The notes under the pieces were generated by a model that was given only the letters and a program-made list of their open reading frames with translations, was not told the DNA's origin and did not search any database. From the NCBI GenBank assembly GCA_037191015.1, contig JBBCKD010000011.1, positions 62,001 to 126,000 on the forward strand: a DNA stretch of 64,000 bases. Direction: 5' to 3'. This stretch comes from Ravibacter sp037191015 (GTDB lineage: Bacteria > Bacteroidota > Bacteroidia > Cytophagales > Spirosomataceae). Positions 8,877 to 16,753 of this stretch are shown piece by piece (positions within the stretch are counted from its first letter, which is position 1; each line of letters opens with the position of its first letter). The position numbers and the translations under genes were made by a program.

Positions 8877-9851
8877 ATGGCAAGAGTTCTGACCGGGATC
8901 CAAAGTAGCGGCCGCCCTCACCTGGGGAATATTTTAGGGGCTATTTTACCGGCGATCGAATTTTCGAAAGATGAGAGAAACGAGTCTTTTTATTTTATTG
9001 CGGACCTTCATTCGCTGACCACCCTGAAGGATGGAGCAACAAGGGAAGAATATGTAAGGGCTATTGCCGCCACCTGGCTGGCTTTCGGCTTTGATGCCGA
9101 GTCCAACGTTTTCTGGCGACAGTCGAGAGTGCCTGCCCATACCGAGCTGGCCTGGTATCTCAATTGCTTCACACCATACCCCATGCTGGCCAACGCGCAT
9201 TCCTTTAAGGATAAGTCAGAGCAGCTCGAGGATGTCAATGCCGGGCTTTTCACCTACCCGGTGCTGATGAGTGCCGACATTCTTCTATACAATGCCAACT
9301 GGGTGCCTGTAGGAAAGGATCAGAAGCAGCATCTCGAGATCACGAGAGACATCGCGACGTCTTTCAACCGCCAGGTAGGGGAGGAGATACTGGTTTTGCC
9401 CGAGCCGAAGATCGACGAGCGGATCATGACGATCCCGGGCATCGACGGGAGAAAAATGAGCAAATCCTACAATAACTACATCGATATTTTCCTGCCTGAA
9501 AACGAGCTGAAAAAATCGATCAGGAAGATCGTCTCCGACTCCACTCCGCTTGAAGAACCCAAGGATCCGGACAAGGACATTACCTTTCAGCTCTATTCGC
9601 TTATAGCCGATGCCGGCCAGGTGGCGTCTATGCGGGAGCGATACGAGGCGGGAGGGTACGGCTACGGGCATGCCAAGCAGGAGCTTTTCGAATTGATCCT
9701 TGAAAAATACAAAACACCCAGGGAGATCTTCGATTACTATATGAAGGAAACGGAGGCGCTGGAGTCTATCCTCCGGAAGGGTGAGGAAAAGGCGCGGGCC
9801 ATCGCGGAAGACGTGCTGTCGAAGGTAAGAAGCAAACTGGGTTATCGCTGA
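8877..9851 (+). CDS. trpS: Tryptophanyl-tRNA synthetase
   Basis: A 324-residue class I aminoacyl-tRNA synthetase that charges tRNA-Trp with tryptophan using ATP. The HIGH-like motif is RPHLGN (residues 13-18, in GIQSSGRPHLGNILGA), and the KMSKS loop is an exact KMSKS at residues 193-197. The length is usual for the bacterial enzyme (about 330). The ATG at 8877 starts directly with the Rossmann strand MARVLTGIQ, so no alternative start is needed. Its stop overlaps the start of the PAP2 gene in TGATG, indicating translational coupling. Confidence 0.98.
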   Translation: MARVLTGIQSSGRPHLGNILGAILPAIEFSKDERNESFYFIADLHSLTTLKDGATREEYVRAIAATWLAFGFDAESNVFWRQSRVPAHTELAWYLNCFTPYPMLANAHSFKDKSEQLEDVNAGLFTYPVLMSADILLYNANWVPVGKDQKQHLEITRDIATSFNRQVGEEILVLPEPKIDERIMTIPGIDGRKMSKSYNNYIDIFLPENELKKSIRKIVSDSTPLEEPKDPDKDITFQLYSLIADAGQVASMRERYEAGGYGYGHAKQELFELILEKYKTPREIFDYYMKETEALESILRKGEEKARAIAEDVLSKVRSKLGYR

Positions 9852-10420
9852 TGGAGCTGTTCTGGCAAGGAGTATCGGATTGGGATCAGCAGTTGTTCCT
9901 GGCGCTCAACGGCATTCACAGTCCCTTTTCGGATTTCCTTTTTAAGTGGATTACCTATAAATATACCTGGGCCCCGATGTACCTGTATCTTTTTTATGTG
10001 ATCCTGAAATCCTACGGGCGCGAAGGGATAGGTATTATCCTGCTCTCGCTGGCTGCCCTGATCCTGGCCGATTATTTCGCTTCCGGGATCATGAAGCCTC
10101 ACTTTGCTCGCCACAGACCTTGTCATGACCCGGTAATCGGTCACCTGGTCCATAACGTGGTAGGTTGTGGGGGGAAATTCGGTTTTTCTTCCTCCCACGC
10201 CTCGACTTCATTTGCGCTGGCGACGGCCTTTTTTCTCTTTACCCGCGAAAAAATAAAAGGGATGCAATGGATGTTTCTCTGGGCGGCCGTCTACGCTTAC
10301 AGCCGGGTTGCGGTAGGGGTTCACTATCCCGGAGATATCCTTGTGGGAGCTGCCGTGGGGGCGCTTACTTCGCTGATTATTGTTTGGATCTATTTCTATT
10401 TCCGTAAGTCGTTGGGATAA
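9851..10420 (+). CDS. PAP2-family membrane phosphatase
   Basis: 189 residues with all three motifs of the type-2 phosphatidic acid phosphatase family: K82-x6-R89-P90 (KPHFARHRP), SSSHAS around residues 113-118 (the PSGH motif with a serine in place of proline and serine in place of glycine), and SRVAVGVHYPGD with H158 and D162. Several membrane helices surround these motifs. Family members dephosphorylate lipid phosphates such as undecaprenyl pyrophosphate, phosphatidylglycerophosphate or lipid A at the periplasmic face; the exact substrate cannot be told from sequence. The start codon overlaps the trpS stop by one base. Confidence 0.9.
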   Translation: MELFWQGVSDWDQQLFLALNGIHSPFSDFLFKWITYKYTWAPMYLYLFYVILKSYGREGIGIILLSLAALILADYFASGIMKPHFARHRPCHDPVIGHLVHNVVGCGGKFGFSSSHASTSFALATAFFLFTREKIKGMQWMFLWAAVYAYSRVAVGVHYPGDILVGAAVGALTSLIIVWIYFYFRKSLG

Positions 10421-10442
10421 AAACTAATTACCATTAACTTTG
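10412..10442 (+). promoter_or_regulatory. Candidate Bacteroidetes-type promoter for prs
   Basis: An exact TAnnTTTG -7 element (taactttg, 10435-10442) with a TTG at 10412-10414 as the -33 element, 20 bases apart, fits the Bacteroidetes sigma consensus. Transcription would start near 10449, a few bases before the prs start at 10463. The upstream half overlaps the end of the PAP2 gene. No experimental support. Confidence 0.55.
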
Positions 10443-10462
10443 CGCAAATTTTCCTACATAGG

Positions 10463-11410
10463 ATGGGCTCTATTAATACAGTAAAAATTTTTTCAGGTAC
10501 ACAGTCTGAGTATCTATCCAAGAAGATAGCGCGCTATTTCGGGAAAGATCTCGGCGGCTATACGCTCAGGAAATTCAGTGACGGGGAGCTGTCGCCCAGC
10601 TTCGAGGAATCCATCCGCGGCTGCGACGTATTCCTGATCCAGTCTACTTTCCCGCCGGCAGACGGTTTACTGGAGCTGCTGCTGATGGTAGATGCAGCAA
10701 AAAGAGCTTCTGCGCACTATGTAACGGCGGTCATACCTTATTTCGGTTATGCACGCCAGGACAGGAAAGATAAACCCAGGGTGGCGATAGCTGCCAAAGT
10801 AGTAGCCAATCTGCTTTCGGCATCGGGCGTAGACCGCCTTATCACCATCGACCTGCATGCAGGGCAGATCCAGGGCTTTTTTGATTTCCCGGTAGATCAC
10901 CTTGAGGGAACCACTGTGTTTGTCCCGTTCATAAAGGCCCTCAATCTTAAAGACCTGCTGATCGCTTCGCCCGATGTGGGAGGCGCCGCGAGGGCCCGGA
11001 ATTTTGCAAAACACCTGAACGTAGACATGGTGCTTTGCGATAAGCACAGGAAGCGCGCCAACGAAATTGCTTCCATGCAGGTAATCGGCGATGTGGAAGG
11101 TGCCGACGTCATGCTGGTGGATGACCTTATCGATACGGGAGGGACGATCTGCAAGGCGGCTGAGATTATTATGGACAAAGGAGCCAACAGTGTGAGGGCT
11201 CTTTGTACGCATCCGATTATGTCGGGAAAGGCGTATGACAACATTGAGAAATCTCTTCTGGCGGAGCTGTTCGTGACCGATACGATACCGATCAGATCGG
11301 ACGTGGGAGGGAAGATCAGGGTTTTGTCAGTGGCTGAGCTTTTCGCAAAGGCTATCGGCCGTATACGCGATCACGAATCTATTAGTTCCTTATTTATAAC
11401 TCACGAGTAG
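10463..11410 (+). CDS. prs: Ribose-phosphate pyrophosphokinase
   Basis: A 315-residue enzyme that makes PRPP from ribose 5-phosphate and ATP for purine, pyrimidine, histidine and tryptophan synthesis. Visible signatures are the family loop DLHAGQIQGFFDFPVDHL (about residues 132-149), DVGGAARARNFAKHL, and the PRPP-binding loop VMLVDDLIDTGGTI (about 215-228). The length is exactly usual for class I PRPP synthetases. A strong -7 element lies just upstream. It is followed after 39 bases by rplY, a common neighbour of prs in bacteria. It supplies PRPP to hisG, encoded 34 kb away in the same window. Confidence 0.98.
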   Translation: MGSINTVKIFSGTQSEYLSKKIARYFGKDLGGYTLRKFSDGELSPSFEESIRGCDVFLIQSTFPPADGLLELLLMVDAAKRASAHYVTAVIPYFGYARQDRKDKPRVAIAAKVVANLLSASGVDRLITIDLHAGQIQGFFDFPVDHLEGTTVFVPFIKALNLKDLLIASPDVGGAARARNFAKHLNVDMVLCDKHRKRANEIASMQVIGDVEGADVMLVDDLIDTGGTICKAAEIIMDKGANSVRALCTHPIMSGKAYDNIEKSLLAELFVTDTIPIRSDVGGKIRVLSVAELFAKAIGRIRDHESISSLFITHE

Positions 11411-11449
11411 TTTTGTTTTAATAATTTTTAGTTTAAATTTATCATTGTA

Positions 11450-12019
11450 ATGAAAAAAGTAGAGATTGTAGGGTATAAAAGAGCGGATCTCGGTAAGACG
11501 ACTGCGCAGAAACTCCGTGCAGAGGGGTATGTGCCGTCAGTATTATACGGAGGAGCTGAGCAGGTGCATTTCTATGTTCCCGCTATTCTTTTCCGTCCTT
11601 TGTTATTTACTCCCGATATTTATGAGGTAACCCTCAATATCGAAGGAAGCATTCACAAGGCTATTTTGCAGGACACCCAGTTCCACCCGGTAAATGATGC
11701 GCTGATCCATTCGGATTTTCTTGAGATTATTGACGGGAAGCCGGTAACTGTTGACGTGCCTATCAAATTGACCGGTACTTCCGAAGGTGTTATCAAAGGA
11801 GGTAAACTTAATCAGAAATTGCGTAAATTGCGGGTCAGAGGTTTAGCTCAGGATATTCCTGACTACGTGGAACTTGATGTAACATCCCTTGGCTTGGGTA
11901 AGTCGCTGAAGGTTGAGGCGGTAAAAGCCGGAGAATTCGAAGTGCTGAGCTCTCGTAACATCCCGGTGGTATCAATCGATATCCCAAGAGCTCTCCGCGG
12001 TACGCTTCGTGCAGAGTAA
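11450..12019 (+). CDS. rplY: Ribosomal protein L25 (Ctc/TL5 form)
   Basis: 189 residues, the long L25/Ctc form: an N-terminal 5S rRNA-binding domain (about 1-92, including AEGYVPSVLYGG) and a C-terminal beta domain (about 93-185, including PVTVDVPIKLTGTSEGVIKGGKL). It binds 5S rRNA in the large ribosomal subunit and its Ctc form is linked to stress in other bacteria. It lacks the glutamate-rich tail found in some longer members. It probably forms an operon with prs and is closed by a clear intrinsic terminator 29 bases downstream. Confidence 0.96.
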   Translation: MKKVEIVGYKRADLGKTTAQKLRAEGYVPSVLYGGAEQVHFYVPAILFRPLLFTPDIYEVTLNIEGSIHKAILQDTQFHPVNDALIHSDFLEIIDGKPVTVDVPIKLTGTSEGVIKGGKLNQKLRKLRVRGLAQDIPDYVELDVTSLGLGKSLKVEAVKAGEFEVLSSRNIPVVSIDIPRALRGTLRAE

Positions 12020-12048
12020 TTATTTTTCATGGCTAATAGATTCAAACG

Positions 12049-12077
12049 TGCCGACCTTTGGTCGGCATTTTTGTTTT
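12049..12077 (+). terminator. Intrinsic terminator of prs-rplY
   Basis: Stem tgccgacc / ggtcggca (8 bp) with a 3-base ttt loop, followed by tttttgtttt. A second hairpin (ccgggc / gcccgg, 12081-12095) without a T-tract follows at once and may reinforce it. Confidence 0.88.
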
Positions 12078-12182
12078 AACCCGGGCTCAGCCCGGTTATT
12101 GAAATTTATTTGGGGATTTTGTATTTTTATAAAACTTTTATAAAGTAATCAAGATCTGGCCTAACCTTTTTTGACTATATAG

Positions 12183-12791
12183 ATGGAGGAAATGTTCCCT
12201 GACGATTCTTTACTGGCCGGACAGATTAGTGCAGGGAGCGTAGAGGCTTTCACCTTACTATACAGACAATACCACGGCTACCTGTACCATTTTTCCCTGA
12301 AATTTCTGAAATCGCCGGAACTGGCCGAAGAAACTGTTCACGACGTGTTCATGAAGATATGGGAAAACAGGAAAGAGCTGGATCCGGCGCGATCTCTGAA
12401 AGGATACCTTATCAAAACCTGCCGGAATCACATCCTGAACCTGATGAGCCGGGCGCTCCGTGAGCAGCTATGGAAATCCGAGGTCCTGTCTGCCGGTCCC
12501 GGCCAGCATATGGATACCGAAAATACAGTTGTACTGGCCGACTATGAAAGGCTGGCCGAGGAGGCGATTGCAAAACTGCCTCCCCAGCGCCAGAAGATTT
12601 TCCGCCTCTACAGGCTGGAAGAGAAAAGCCTCGATGAAATAGCCGAGAGCGAGGGTATTTCCAAAGGGACCGTCAAAGACCATTTGCTGAAAGCTACCAG
12701 GCAGATACGAAGCTTTATGCGACAGTATAGCGGCATCCCGATGGAAATGGTGGCGTTCTTTGTGCCGGCCGGCGTTCAATTGCTTTCATAG
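12183..12791 (+). CDS. ECF-type RNA polymerase sigma factor (locus 1)
   Basis: 202 residues. Region 2 contains AFTLLYRQYHGYLYHFSLKFLKSPELAEETVHDVFMKIWENR, and region 4 contains LPPQRQKIFRLYRLEEKSLDEIAESEGISKGTVKDHLLKATRQIR with its helix-turn-helix. This is the Bacteroidetes ECF group that usually sits beside an FecR anti-sigma factor and a SusC/SusD pair. Here the fecR starts 2.7 kb downstream because two minus-strand genes lie between, yet no other sigma gene is near that fecR, so pairing is likely. The -33/-7 region upstream is AT-rich (12100-12170) but has no clean consensus. The partner promoter it recognises is unknown. Confidence 0.93.
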   Translation: MEEMFPDDSLLAGQISAGSVEAFTLLYRQYHGYLYHFSLKFLKSPELAEETVHDVFMKIWENRKELDPARSLKGYLIKTCRNHILNLMSRALREQLWKSEVLSAGPGQHMDTENTVVLADYERLAEEAIAKLPPQRQKIFRLYRLEEKSLDEIAESEGISKGTVKDHLLKATRQIRSFMRQYSGIPMEMVAFFVPAGVQLLS

Positions 12792-12822
12792 CTATTCCCC
12801 GATTACTATCTTCCTATCGGCA

Positions 12823-13152
12823 TTATACCCATCCGAATTTTTTCATCAGCCGGTCTCTCTGGCTTCTGGATACCGGGATATTGCGATCATCGTCCATGAC
12901 CAGGAAGCTGCCTTCTCCTCTCACGAACTTTTTGATGCGGTTGATGTTGATCAGGTACTGGCGATGTATGCGCAGGAAATTCCTTTCTTCCAGCAGTTCC
13001 TGGATCTCGCGGAGAGGCTTTAATACGAGGTGCTGCAGACCGTTATCCAGGTAGAACCGCGTATAGTTGTCGTCCGATTTGCAATACAGTATATCTTTGA
13101 CCGGTACAAACGTGACGCCGTTCTGGTAAGGCAGTGCGATACGGTCTTTCAT
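12823..13152 (-). CDS. Stand-alone LytTR DNA-binding protein
   Basis: 109 residues consisting only of a LytTR domain. Signatures are VKDILYCKSDDNYTRFYL, the central FLRIHRQYLININRIKKFV with the family's conserved H-R-x-x-L-I-N, and a C-terminal PVSRSQRDRLMKKF. There is no receiver, membrane segment or other sensor domain. It is tail-to-tail with the sigma gene (31 bases between stops) and downstream of the T9SS protein on the same strand. Solo LytTR proteins can act as constitutive regulators or depend on a partner; it may control the adjacent T9SS gene or the Sus operon. That role is inference. Confidence 0.9.
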   Translation of the reverse strand: MKDRIALPYQNGVTFVPVKDILYCKSDDNYTRFYLDNGLQHLVLKPLREIQELLEERNFLRIHRQYLININRIKKFVRGEGSFLVMDDDRNIPVSRSQRDRLMKKFGWV

Positions 13153-13209
13153 CCACCATGGAACTAAACGGCCTGAAGCTTATTAAGGCGGTTCCTTACG
13201 AAAGACGGT

Positions 13210-13241
13210 GAGATCCGACAGCAGAATCGCCGCCGGATCTC
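13210..13241 (-). terminator. Hairpin after the T9SS cargo gene
   Basis: Inverted repeat gagatccg (13210-13217) and cggatctc (13234-13241), 8 bp with a 16-base loop, 9 bases past the stop of the minus-strand gene. Only a weak T-rich stretch follows on that strand (ccgtcttt), so termination is plausible but not certain. Confidence 0.45.
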
Positions 13242-13250
13242 TGCTCCGCT

Positions 13251-15197
13251 TTACCTGCCGATCACTACCCGGTGCGTTTCAGAAGGGCTATTTCTACGAC
13301 TGATTTTCAACAGGTAGATCCCGGCAGGTAAATGGCTCAAATCCAGTGAAGGGTTGTTCAGGTCGTTCGGAAGTTTTACGGGCCATTCGTTGCCGGCCAG
13401 GCTGAATATTCTGACAGAGGTTATTTCTTCGGGACCTGTCAGACCGAGCGTCACCCGGTCGGAGGCAGGGTTGGGATAGAGCCTTGCAGTGTGAAATGCA
13501 TTCTTAAACCCGAGGCTTTTGATCGCACTATACGTATGAGTGCCGTCCATATCGACTATTTTCAGTCTGTAATAGACCAGGCCCGCTTCCGAAACCAGGC
13601 TATTGATTTCTGCGTCTACAAAAGCATATTGCAGTACGCTTTGGCTTTCTCTGTGTGCGGCGGTTTGCCCGATCTTTTGCCAGTTTTTTGCATTTCCGCT
13701 TCGTTCGACATCAAAATGACTGCTGTTGGTTTCGGCAGTAGTGGCCCAGGTAAGGCGGGCGGTCTGGTTTTCTTTTTGAATATCAAAGGAAGTCAGGGTG
13801 ACAGGGAGCGGGGCTTCGACGTTGAAGATTCCCCAGGAGGAGAAGTCGCCCTGATTCGCGACCGTAAACGAGAACGGGCCCGTACCTGATACCAGACCGG
13901 TTGAGCTTCTGTTCTCCCAGATTGCCGATACCGTATTGTATCGTTTTGCCACAACATTTGCCTCACGGTCGAAGTGGTTGCTTTCGTCGGTGTCATCCCA
14001 GTTAAATTTAAGGGTAAACAGGCCTTCCCTTCTGCCTGAAGAAGGCGGAACGGTTTTAGAAATTTCCCATTCAACATCGACAAAGCCTGAGTGGGGCGGT
14101 GTTTTTGAAAGGGATAACGCCTTAACCGTAAATTGTAATGCCTGATAATAAGGTATGGTTCCACCGCCTGGCACCGGCGGTCCATAGCCAGACAGGGGCT
14201 GGAGGGAAACCTGCAGCGGAGTGTACCCAAGACCGTCTCTGCTGACCGGAAATTCTTTTTCATACATGATCGACAGGGGCGAACCTGAAGGAGGCTCGAG
14301 AACGGTGGCATTGATTGAAAGCGAGCCGGCGCCGTCGGTCACAACGTGGCGCGTTCTATCGGCTCCTGTAATCGAATTAACGGAAATATTATAATCTCCC
14401 AGAAAAAGATGTCCCTGGCTGGCGAATTGCAGTTCCAGCCTCCATGGAGAACCTGAATAAATATTAGGGCCAATGTGTGCTGAAAGGCTTACTCCATGTT
14501 GATTTGAAATTGTAATTTTACCATCCCTGGGGAAAATACCGAGCGTCTGGCCGGCGGCGCCGGCCATTATCAATTCTGAATTGTAAATAGCGGAGACCCC
14601 GCCTGCATTGCCCAAAACGGTGAGCTTGTATTCGCCGCCTAAAAAAGCGGCGGGATTGTTCAGCGTCAGGTTGTAGCAGCCCGCATCCATATCGAGTATT
14701 GTATTCTCTGAAATCACGACGTTGTCATACCCTCTTGGTATCCTGCCATCGTTCCAGGTAGAAGCCTCGCTCCAGTTTCCGCCGAGGCTGACCCTGTCTT
14801 CCGGTACACGCAGCGAAATCCCGTCACTGCATCCCGGGCTTGTGCTGGTCCAGCCGGTCTCGGGAGGATCCAGCGGGTTGAACGCATTGCTGCCGGGATT
14901 GACCGCAACTACCTGTCGCGAGGGCGGACCGAACGCAGCTACATACACGATCACTTCCCATTGTCCGGCGCCAGCATTGGCAGCGCTGTTCCATGACACG
15001 ATCTGGGGGGCTATGACGTACCCTGGCGGATAGGAACGATTGGCCCTGTACTCGTTTTTCCCGTTTGTAACACCGTGGAATGTGTAGAGTCCGTCGCTGA
15101 CATTGGTCGAGCAGTTGTCTACATAAATGACGGTCTGGGCAGAAGCGACCCGGATGATCATCAGTCCTGCCGCTAAAAAGGTAAATAGTCTTCTCAT
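13251..15197 (-). CDS. Secreted protein with T9SS type A sorting domain
   Basis: 648 residues. A signal peptide (MRRLFTFLAAGLMIIRVASAQ) is followed by a largely beta-rich body, including a stretch reading WSEASTWNDGRIPRGYDNVVI typical of secreted repeat proteins in this phylum, then VTLTSFDIQKENQTARLTWATTAETNSSHFDVERSG, a fibronectin-like module that often precedes sorting domains. The C-terminal 75 residues form the type A sorting domain: ARLYPNPASDRVTL, then LSHLPAGIYLLKI. The protein should be exported through the Sec and type IX systems to the cell surface. No catalytic motif is recognised; adhesin or surface-layer roles are possible. It is divergent from fecR. Confidence 0.88.
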   Translation of the reverse strand: MRRLFTFLAAGLMIIRVASAQTVIYVDNCSTNVSDGLYTFHGVTNGKNEYRANRSYPPGYVIAPQIVSWNSAANAGAGQWEVIVYVAAFGPPSRQVVAVNPGSNAFNPLDPPETGWTSTSPGCSDGISLRVPEDRVSLGGNWSEASTWNDGRIPRGYDNVVISENTILDMDAGCYNLTLNNPAAFLGGEYKLTVLGNAGGVSAIYNSELIMAGAAGQTLGIFPRDGKITISNQHGVSLSAHIGPNIYSGSPWRLELQFASQGHLFLGDYNISVNSITGADRTRHVVTDGAGSLSINATVLEPPSGSPLSIMYEKEFPVSRDGLGYTPLQVSLQPLSGYGPPVPGGGTIPYYQALQFTVKALSLSKTPPHSGFVDVEWEISKTVPPSSGRREGLFTLKFNWDDTDESNHFDREANVVAKRYNTVSAIWENRSSTGLVSGTGPFSFTVANQGDFSSWGIFNVEAPLPVTLTSFDIQKENQTARLTWATTAETNSSHFDVERSGNAKNWQKIGQTAAHRESQSVLQYAFVDAEINSLVSEAGLVYYRLKIVDMDGTHTYSAIKSLGFKNAFHTARLYPNPASDRVTLGLTGPEEITSVRIFSLAGNEWPVKLPNDLNNPSLDLSHLPAGIYLLKISRRNSPSETHRVVIGR

Positions 15198-15509
15198 GAT
15201 AAAACAGTATTAAAATTTCTCTATGGATCGCAGCCTGTCCGGGAACGGAAACACAACCTGATGAAAATTTTCTTCGGCATCCGGTTTCCCCGAAGCTCCC
15301 GGTACTTCCCGCGCTGTCGCGGGGACACAGGAAGCCGGCTATTCACTATGAAAACTATAAAAGCTTCCGGCCGCAAGCCAGTAGCGCCGGGTGAACCGCA
15401 TGAAATCGTATGGGAACAGCACGGAATGAAGGGCGAACAAAAAGTTTTTTTCAGCAGGAGCATGTCTTCCGCCCGCCTCGATTGTATTAGGGTTGTAAAA
15501 GGAACAAGA
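15198..15509. other. 312-base intergenic region between the T9SS gene and fecR
   Basis: A divergent control region. The reading frame of fecR is open back to 15261, but the 83 extra residues are low-complexity and unlike the FecR family, so I treat this stretch as non-coding. It holds a hairpin cccgcg (15308-15313) / cgcggg (15318-15323) with a 4-base loop. I see no clean TAnnTTTG element for either gene. Confidence 0.55.
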
Positions 15510-16499
15510 ATGGAACCGACTCCAGAGCGTATAGAAGAATTAATTGGTAAGTATCTCAGGGATGAATGCACCGACGAAGACAGGTATGAGCTGCTTTTTT
15601 TGTTCGAAAACCCCGGGGATCTCAGGATCGCGGAGACGATGATGGATCAGGAAGCGCTAAAAATACTTCATTCCCGGCTGGCTATGGACACCGGAGTGTC
15701 GGAGCGTATCCTGGATAAACTGAAGGCGGACATTGGTAAGCAGGCAGGCAGGACGGTACCTTTTTACAGATCCGCGTTTTTCCGGATAGCAGCGTCCTTT
15801 ACCGGGCTGCTGGTCCTGGCCGGCCTGGCTTTCCTGGTTTTATCCAAAACTGAGGTGGAGCGGATAACAACCGAAAACGGCCAGAAACGTACGGTAGTGC
15901 TGGCCGACGGATCGCTGGTGACGCTCAATGACAATTCGTCGATCTCATTCAGTATGACCGGCGCCGCACGGGAGCTGGTATTGGACGGAGAAGCATATTT
16001 TGACATTGCGCATGATGCGGAAAAGCCCTTTTACGTAAAAACTTCGAAAATTCAGATCCGGGTATTGGGGACTATTTTTAACGTTAAGTCGTATGAAAGC
16101 GAAGACCGTGTGGAAACGACCCTTGTGGAGGGGAAAGTAACGGTGAAAAACCTTGAGAACGAAGGAAATGAAATTGAAATGCTGCCCAACGAGCAGGTGG
16201 TATTTCACAAGGAGACCGCCGCTCTTGTCAAAACCAGCACCGAAACGGAACAGAAAACAGCCTGGCGTTCGGGGAATTTCTTTTTTGAGGACGAGTCTGC
16301 TGGGGTAATATTCTCTGAGCTGGAGAAATGGTATGGTGTGAAGATCATACTCGATGACGGGCAAAAGGATTGCCGTTTCAGTATGAATATCGGAGAGGAA
16401 AGCATTGCCAATGTGCTGGGTTTTTTTGAGAAAACCACCAATGTAAAAGTGATTGACCAGGGCAACACGCTCAGATTGGAGGGAAAGCTGTGCGACTAA
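15510..16499 (+). CDS. FecR-family anti-sigma factor (locus 1)
   Basis: 329 residues from the ATG at 15510. The N-terminal cytoplasmic part (1-85, EELIGKYLRDECTDEDRYELLFLFENP) is followed by one membrane helix (about 89-111), the periplasmic FecR domain (TTENGQKRTVVLADGSLVTLNDNSSI ... VLGTIFNVKSY) and a C-terminal STN-like domain (about 265-329, FSELEKWYGVKIILDD). FecR proteins hold the ECF sigma factor and release it when the STN domain of the TonB-dependent receptor signals. The start was chosen because the family begins about 85-90 residues before the membrane helix. It is directly upstream of susC. Confidence 0.92.
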   Translation: MEPTPERIEELIGKYLRDECTDEDRYELLFLFENPGDLRIAETMMDQEALKILHSRLAMDTGVSERILDKLKADIGKQAGRTVPFYRSAFFRIAASFTGLLVLAGLAFLVLSKTEVERITTENGQKRTVVLADGSLVTLNDNSSISFSMTGAARELVLDGEAYFDIAHDAEKPFYVKTSKIQIRVLGTIFNVKSYESEDRVETTLVEGKVTVKNLENEGNEIEMLPNEQVVFHKETAALVKTSTETEQKTAWRSGNFFFEDESAGVIFSELEKWYGVKIILDDGQKDCRFSMNIGEESIANVLGFFEKTTNVKVIDQGNTLRLEGKLCD

Positions 16500-16507
16500 T
16501 ACACGTA

Positions 16508-16528
16508 AAGCCGCAAGGCTTGCGGCTT
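16508..16528 (+). terminator. Hairpin after fecR
   Basis: aagccgcaa (16508-16516) pairs with ttgcggctt (16520-16528) across a 3-base loop, 9 bases after the fecR stop. There is no T-run, so it may be a partial terminator, an RNA-stability element or a REP-like palindrome; its gcaaggcttgc core resembles the palindrome before dnaE. Confidence 0.5.
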
Positions 16529-16630
16529 CATATCACGAAGCAATAATCCAGATAAAAGCTTATTAGATATTTTATACAGATGAAAAAGCCTTTAACCAGT
16601 ATTCCCGGAGCAAAGACCTAGCTTGCTATC

Positions 16631-16712
16631 ACCGCCCTCGACAGGGAGTTGTTTAGAGCGGTATAAAAAGGATGCTGCCTGTATCTCGCCAAAGATTAGT
16701 GGGGCAGCATCC
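16631..16712 (+). promoter_or_regulatory. Structured leader upstream of susC (locus 1)
   Basis: Two consecutive inverted repeats lie 40-120 bases before the susC start. The first is accgc (16631-16635) with gcggt (16658-16662), enclosing or competing with ccct / aggg. The second is a perfect 10-bp stem, ggatgctgcc (16670-16679) with ggcagcatcc (16703-16712), loop 23 bases. A tttt run follows at 16730. This could be an attenuator, a small-RNA target or a structured 5' leader controlling susC relative to fecR. No known riboswitch is recognised. Confidence 0.5.
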
Positions 16713-16753
16713 GGATTAGTTCAAATCAGTTTTCACCAATTTTGTGTAAAAGT

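Noticed and set aside
15261..15509. N-terminal extension of the locus 1 FecR reading frame by 83 residues
   Set aside because: The extra residues do not fit FecR N termini, and the ATG at 15510 gives a normal distance to the membrane helix.
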